Shown: positions 60,880 to 64,000 of the stretch, piece after piece
Layout: every line of letters starts with the position of its first letter
Numbering within the stretch: the first letter of the stretch is position 1
Assembly: GCF_002736105.1 (NCBI RefSeq)
Contig: NZ_CP024123.1
Span: forward strand, 1,914,001 to 1,978,000
Reading direction: 5' to 3'
DNA: 64,000 bases
Origin: Solibacillus sp. R5-41
GTDB taxonomy: Bacteria; Bacillota; Bacilli; Bacillales_A; Planococcaceae
Made by a program: the position numbers and the translations under genes
Notes under the pieces: model-generated
Database searches by the model: none
Told to the model about the DNA's origin: nothing
Seen by the model: only the letters and a program-made list of their open reading frames with translations

Positions 60880-61674
60880 TTATAATTTCCGTGAGAATAG
60901 CGGCTGGCGTTTTTCCACGAATGCGCGAACACCTTCTGTGAAATCAGTTGGAGAGACGAATGGTGTGGAACCTTCCCAAAGCGCAGGTGTTGAATCGACA
61001 CATTCCTTCACAGAGCGTTTTACCGCCAATAAGGAATCCGGTGACATACCTGCTACCAGCTTACCCATGCGGATTGCGAAACGATTTAAATCCTTTTCTG
61101 CGACTAAATAGTTGAGCATACCCGCTTTAAACGCTTCTTCGGCTTTGTACATACGGCCTGTAAAGACGAAATCTTTCGTTGCAGATGGACCGACTAAATC
61201 AACTAAGCGCTTCGCAAATTTATTATTTAACGTAATGCCTAATTTCCCAACTGGAATGCCCATTTTTGTTTTTTCAGAGCCAATGCGAATATCACAAGCA
61301 AGCGCGAGTTCAAGCCCCGCACCCATTGCTGGTCCATTAATAACACCAATGACTGGAATCGGTAAATTTTCGATAATAGAAATGGTTTTCTCCATATGGA
61401 TGAATGCTTCTTCGGCTTTTTCAAGTGAAATAGAATTAAATTCTTTAATATCAGAGCCCGCTGTAAAATTTTCTCCTGAACCGCGTAAAAGTAATACTTT
61501 ATTTTTAGGATTTTCTAATGTGCGTAGGGCAATTTTCGCTAATTGATCCCACATATTTGCCGTTAATGCATTTTTTAATTGGGGACGATGGATGGTAATG
61601 ATGGCTAATCCAGCCGTTTCTTGATAAATGATTTTTGCGTCTTCCGCCTCAAGCCTTGTGGTACGTACTTGCAT
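60880..61674 (-). CDS. Enoyl-CoA hydratase/isomerase family protein
   Basis: 264 residues. Crotonase fold with the oxyanion-hole segments GENFTAGSDIKEF (where catalytic hydratases often have GxDI) and NGPAMGAGLELALACDIRI. The general-base Glu positions are not obviously both Glu: GKLGITLNN replaces the usual G(x)PE, so hydratase activity may be altered. The C-terminus (AFVEKRQPLFSRKL) is typical. ATG behind AGGAGGAAATA. Likely acts on an acyl-CoA intermediate; substrate unknown. Monocistronic. Confidence 0.88.
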   Translation of the reverse strand: MQVRTTRLEAEDAKIIYQETAGLAIITIHRPQLKNALTANMWDQLAKIALRTLENPKNKVLLLRGSGENFTAGSDIKEFNSISLEKAEEAFIHMEKTISIIENLPIPVIGVINGPAMGAGLELALACDIRIGSEKTKMGIPVGKLGITLNNKFAKRLVDLVGPSATKDFVFTGRMYKAEEAFKAGMLNYLVAEKDLNRFAIRMGKLVAGMSPDSLLAVKRSVKECVDSTPALWEGSTPFVSPTDFTEGVRAFVEKRQPLFSRKL

Positions 61675-61847
61675 AACCTTATTTCCTCCTAAACCTTTAT
61701 TGCGACTATTATAGCCTATCTCCTATGGTTTAACATGGCATATAGAACTTTCAAGTAAAATGACGTAATATACAGAATGTTTAGGTAGATACTCTTTCGA
61801 AAGTAGGTGCTTTCCGTGTTACAATAGTAAAAAAAGGGGGAATGACC

Positions 61848-62723
61848 ATGGAGCAAATTATGCCATACGTAAAGGCATTTGAGGCATATTTACGTTCAGT
61901 CAATAAGTCTCCCTACACGGTAAAACAATATACGTTAGATGCAAAGCAATTTGCCGAAATTGTTGCAGTGCAAACAACCATTGAAGATGCGCTACAAATG
62001 TATGAGGAAACGATTACAAAGCAGTATCATTCGGTTAATTCAATCAATCGAAAATATGCGTCAACACGTCATTTTTTAAGCTTTTTACAACTAAGAGATG
62101 TCATAAAAAATTACTCGCCGAAATACCTTCAGCCGTTAAATAAAGAACAGGCTGTAATCAAAACATTAGAACAGCATCAAGCAAAAAAAGCGCTGGCCGT
62201 ATGGTTTCAAAAGTATGAGCAGGCAAAAACAGATGAAGATGCGTGGCTTGCATTACGCAATGCGACCATCGTAGCAGTCATTGCGGAACTTGGGATTAAA
62301 TCCGCGGAAGTTGTTCGAATGGAGTGGAAACATTTTCATGAAGCTTCCCAGCAATGGACGGTCATTGCGGCGAAAAAGTCTCGGAAATTACCGCTCTCCA
62401 ACGCGCTAATGAAGCAGCTTTTATATTATCAAGAAGAAACGCTCAAATGGATGCCGATTGCTAGTGAAGTGTCCGTCGTTTGGCTAGGACTTGGTAATAA
62501 AAAAGGGCAATCCATCACGGTCAAAACGGTTGAACGTATCTTTTTTACGATTTCACAACAGGTTAGTTTTAAAGTTACTACGACCAATTTGCGATACCGC
62601 GCCATGCAAAATGAGCTTGCCGATTTTAATAAACTAACTGAGTTATATGAACAATTTGGCTATGCACGAAAAGGTGTTTTTACAGAACGACAGCAGCGCA
62701 TGACAAAACAAGTAAAAGAATGA
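61848..62723 (+). CDS. Tyrosine-recombinase-like protein lacking the catalytic residues
   Basis: ATG at 61848 is 7 nt from GGGGG; another in-frame ATG at 61842. 291 residues. N-terminal SAM-like core-binding domain (FEAYLRSVNKSPYTVKQYTL, NRKYASTRHFLSFL). The catalytic-domain pattern is recognisable (LGIKSAEVVRMEW, AAKKSRKLPLSNALM, TTNLRYRAMQNELAD), but Arg I is Lys (K151), the first His is Thr (T246), the GH box is GY (Y272) and no Tyr nucleophile occurs near residue 281 (Arg). Arg II (R249) is kept. It cannot act as a normal recombinase; perhaps a DNA-binding regulator of XerC/D origin. Confidence 0.8.
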   Translation: MEQIMPYVKAFEAYLRSVNKSPYTVKQYTLDAKQFAEIVAVQTTIEDALQMYEETITKQYHSVNSINRKYASTRHFLSFLQLRDVIKNYSPKYLQPLNKEQAVIKTLEQHQAKKALAVWFQKYEQAKTDEDAWLALRNATIVAVIAELGIKSAEVVRMEWKHFHEASQQWTVIAAKKSRKLPLSNALMKQLLYYQEETLKWMPIASEVSVVWLGLGNKKGQSITVKTVERIFFTISQQVSFKVTTTNLRYRAMQNELADFNKLTELYEQFGYARKGVFTERQQRMTKQVKE

Positions 62724-62822
62724 TCTTGCTTATTGTAAACTACTAATTAGTGCGAGTGTATAATGATGGAAGATTCACAATATGATACAATAATTAAATA
62801 AAAGTAAAAGGGGGAAATTCAA

Positions 62823-63218
62823 ATGGCTATTTCATTAATGGAAGCTTATATTATCGAAACATTAAAGGTGCATCCTTATACATATAAGGAAGTAGTCGGG
62901 TATTTACAGCATGGGGATTTGGAAATTTTTTCGAAAGACTATGATTATGATTTTACGTTATTGCAAAAACTATATACTACGGATGAGACCGAGTTTAAAG
63001 CCGCTTACACAGAGCGTTATACGGTAAAGTACGTAACAATCAATGGGTTAATAGGACTTTTACGCATGAGATTTGGCATTGTGGATGGTTTTACTAAGCA
63101 TGAAACAAGTGTATCTGGCATAGAAGTGAACGCAGAAGTAGAGGAAGCGATTCGCTTTATGCTCTCGTCCAATTGGAATGTCACTCGTGAAGGGAATACC
63201 ATTACGATTTCAGCATAG
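62823..63218 (+). CDS. Hypothetical protein, 131 residues
   Basis: ATG behind AAAAGGGGGAAATTC. A soluble acidic protein with helical N-terminus (MEAYIIETLKVHPYTYKEVV) and a C-terminal part (IEVNAEVEEAIRFMLSSNWN, VTREGNTITISA). I do not recognise the family. It starts 100 nt after the recombinase-like gene and lies 9 nt before a 45-residue membrane protein gene, so these two may form an operon. Confidence 0.7.
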   Translation: MAISLMEAYIIETLKVHPYTYKEVVGYLQHGDLEIFSKDYDYDFTLLQKLYTTDETEFKAAYTERYTVKYVTINGLIGLLRMRFGIVDGFTKHETSVSGIEVNAEVEEAIRFMLSSNWNVTREGNTITISA

Positions 63219-63227
63219 GAGATGTCA

Positions 63228-63365
63228 ATGAATTTACTAATATTGTTGATTGTCGCTATAGTAATTATTCCGTTGTTTTTTAAGGTTTTAGGCAAGCTTT
63301 TTAAATGGGTGATCATTGCCATTATTCTCTATTATCTTTATACAAATTTTATAGCGGTCGGTTAA
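63228..63365 (+). CDS. Small membrane protein, 45 residues
   Basis: ATG at 63228 is preceded by TAGGAGATGTCA. The product is MNLLILLIVAIVIIPLFFKV, then LGKLFKWVIIAIILYYLYTN, then FIAVG: two hydrophobic helices with a short basic turn. The good ribosome site and tight spacing to the upstream gene support it. No family is recognised. Confidence 0.65.
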   Translation: MNLLILLIVAIVIIPLFFKVLGKLFKWVIIAIILYYLYTNFIAVG

Positions 63366-63396
63366 CGAGTCAATGGGAAGGAAGAAGGTGTTTTTA

Positions 63397-64000
63397 GTGT
63401 TTGCTAAAATACAAGAGCAAGATTCTATTGAAACGTACATTGAATCACCAGAGAAGTTAAAAAAGCTCTATAAACGTGTGCTTTTCGTTGTTAGTCTGTC
63501 ACAAATTTTTGGTGGTGCAGGGCTCGCTGCGGGTGTTACGGTCGGTGCATTATTAGCCCAACAAATGCTTGGGACGGATGCTTATGCTGGGCTACCTGTT
63601 GCTTTATTGACTTTAGGTTCAGCATGCGCGGCTTTTCTCGTTGGGAAACTGTCACAAAATCGTGGGCGCCGTATCGGACTTTCGACCGGATTTATCGTAG
63701 GTGGTCTTGGTGCGATTGGTGTAGTCATCGCGGCAATGATGAATAGTGTGCTGTTACTTTTTGTCTCGCTATTATTTTATGGTGCGGGGACGGCGACGAA
63801 TTTACAAGCCCGTTATGCAGGGACAGATTTAGCTAATACGAAACAAAGAGCAACGGCCATTAGTACGACGATGATGATGACGACATTTGGTGCAGTTGCT
63901 GGTCCGAATTTAGTCGGCGTAATGGGGGATTTTGCGACATTCGTTGGTATCCCTTCACTTGCTGGTCCGTTCATTTTATCGGCAGCAGCCTTTATTTTAG
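63397..64000 (+). CDS. Major facilitator superfamily transporter (3' partial)
   Basis: I favour GTG at 63397 behind GGAAGGAAGAAGG; an in-frame ATG at 63373 is possible. The first ~200 residues are visible and the frame is open at the window edge. After a short tail (EQDSIETYIESPEKLKKLYK) come six hydrophobic segments (LFVVSLSQIFGGAGLAAGVT; ALLTLGSACAAFLVGK; GFIVGGLGAIGVVIAAMMNS; LFVSLLFYGAGTATNLQARY; ISTTMMMTTFGAVAGPNLVG). The loop GKLSQNRGRRIGLS between helices 2 and 3 fits the MFS motif A (GxLaDrxGrr). Substrate unknown. Confidence 0.88.
   Translation, partial: MFAKIQEQDSIETYIESPEKLKKLYKRVLFVVSLSQIFGGAGLAAGVTVGALLAQQMLGTDAYAGLPVALLTLGSACAAFLVGKLSQNRGRRIGLSTGFIVGGLGAIGVVIAAMMNSVLLLFVSLLFYGAGTATNLQARYAGTDLANTKQRATAISTTMMMTTFGAVAGPNLVGVMGDFATFVGIPSLAGPFILSAAAFIL

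Overview
The window is low-GC Firmicute chromosome. Strong AGGAGG-type ribosome binding sites, frequent TTG/GTG starts, a lysine riboswitch, a perfect Bacillus-type LexA box, the xpaC-yaaN pair and a ywqJ-ywqK-nfi-like cluster all point to Bacillales. Overall gene content resembles Planococcaceae (Lysinibacillus/Solibacillus-like). This placement is inferred from gene families, not from a database search.

Region 1 (1-10.15 kb) is a polymorphic-toxin cassette array in which immunity genes are mostly intact and toxins are mostly broken. Two full-length PoNi-type (DUF1910/DUF1911) immunity genes each follow a damaged PoNe-type nuclease toxin with a very lysine/alanine-rich N-terminal region. A third cassette reuses the same toxin head with a different, unrecognised tip and is followed by candidate immunity genes. 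A further immunity-like gene is frameshifted. A truncated, frameshifted YwqJ-type deaminase is followed by intact YwqK-type antitoxin and endonuclease V. Duplicated headers, duplicated terminators, a small internal inversion and mosaic identity between the PoNi copies show repeated recombination.

Region 2 (10.3-25.3 kb) is mixed chromosomal content: a small membrane protein, a SAP-domain gene behind a LexA-box promoter, a methyltransferase, an APH-like kinase, a CtpA/B-type protease, a CobW-type GTPase, a CAP-domain protein with 22 (V/I)EKP repeats, a stand-alone MurG-like glycosyltransferase, a GNAT acetyltransferase, a PAS-GGDEF protein and an ArlRS-like two-component pair.

Region 3 (25.5-44.1 kb) holds sucA-sucB, a lysine-riboswitch-controlled amino-acid ABC transporter, xpaC-yaaN, a globin-coupled chemoreceptor with a C-terminal CZB domain, a cold-shock protein, a TraB/GumN protein, an ABC-F ATPase with an altered second Walker A, and a peptidase E-like protein.

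Region 4 (44.4-64 kb) holds an ABC-2 exporter divergent from a two-component system, with a candidate operator between them, then a lipoprotein with a degenerate trypsin-like domain, HMG-CoA lyase, RecQ, DinB-like, MsrA, an LCP ligase, an AI-2E-family protein, an aminotransferase, a P-loop/Asp23-like fusion, an enoyl-CoA hydratase, a tyrosine-recombinase-like protein without its catalytic residues, small membrane proteins and the start of an MFS transporter. A palindromic intergenic repeat family occurs near 23.1, 31.1, 38.1 and 49.0 kb.
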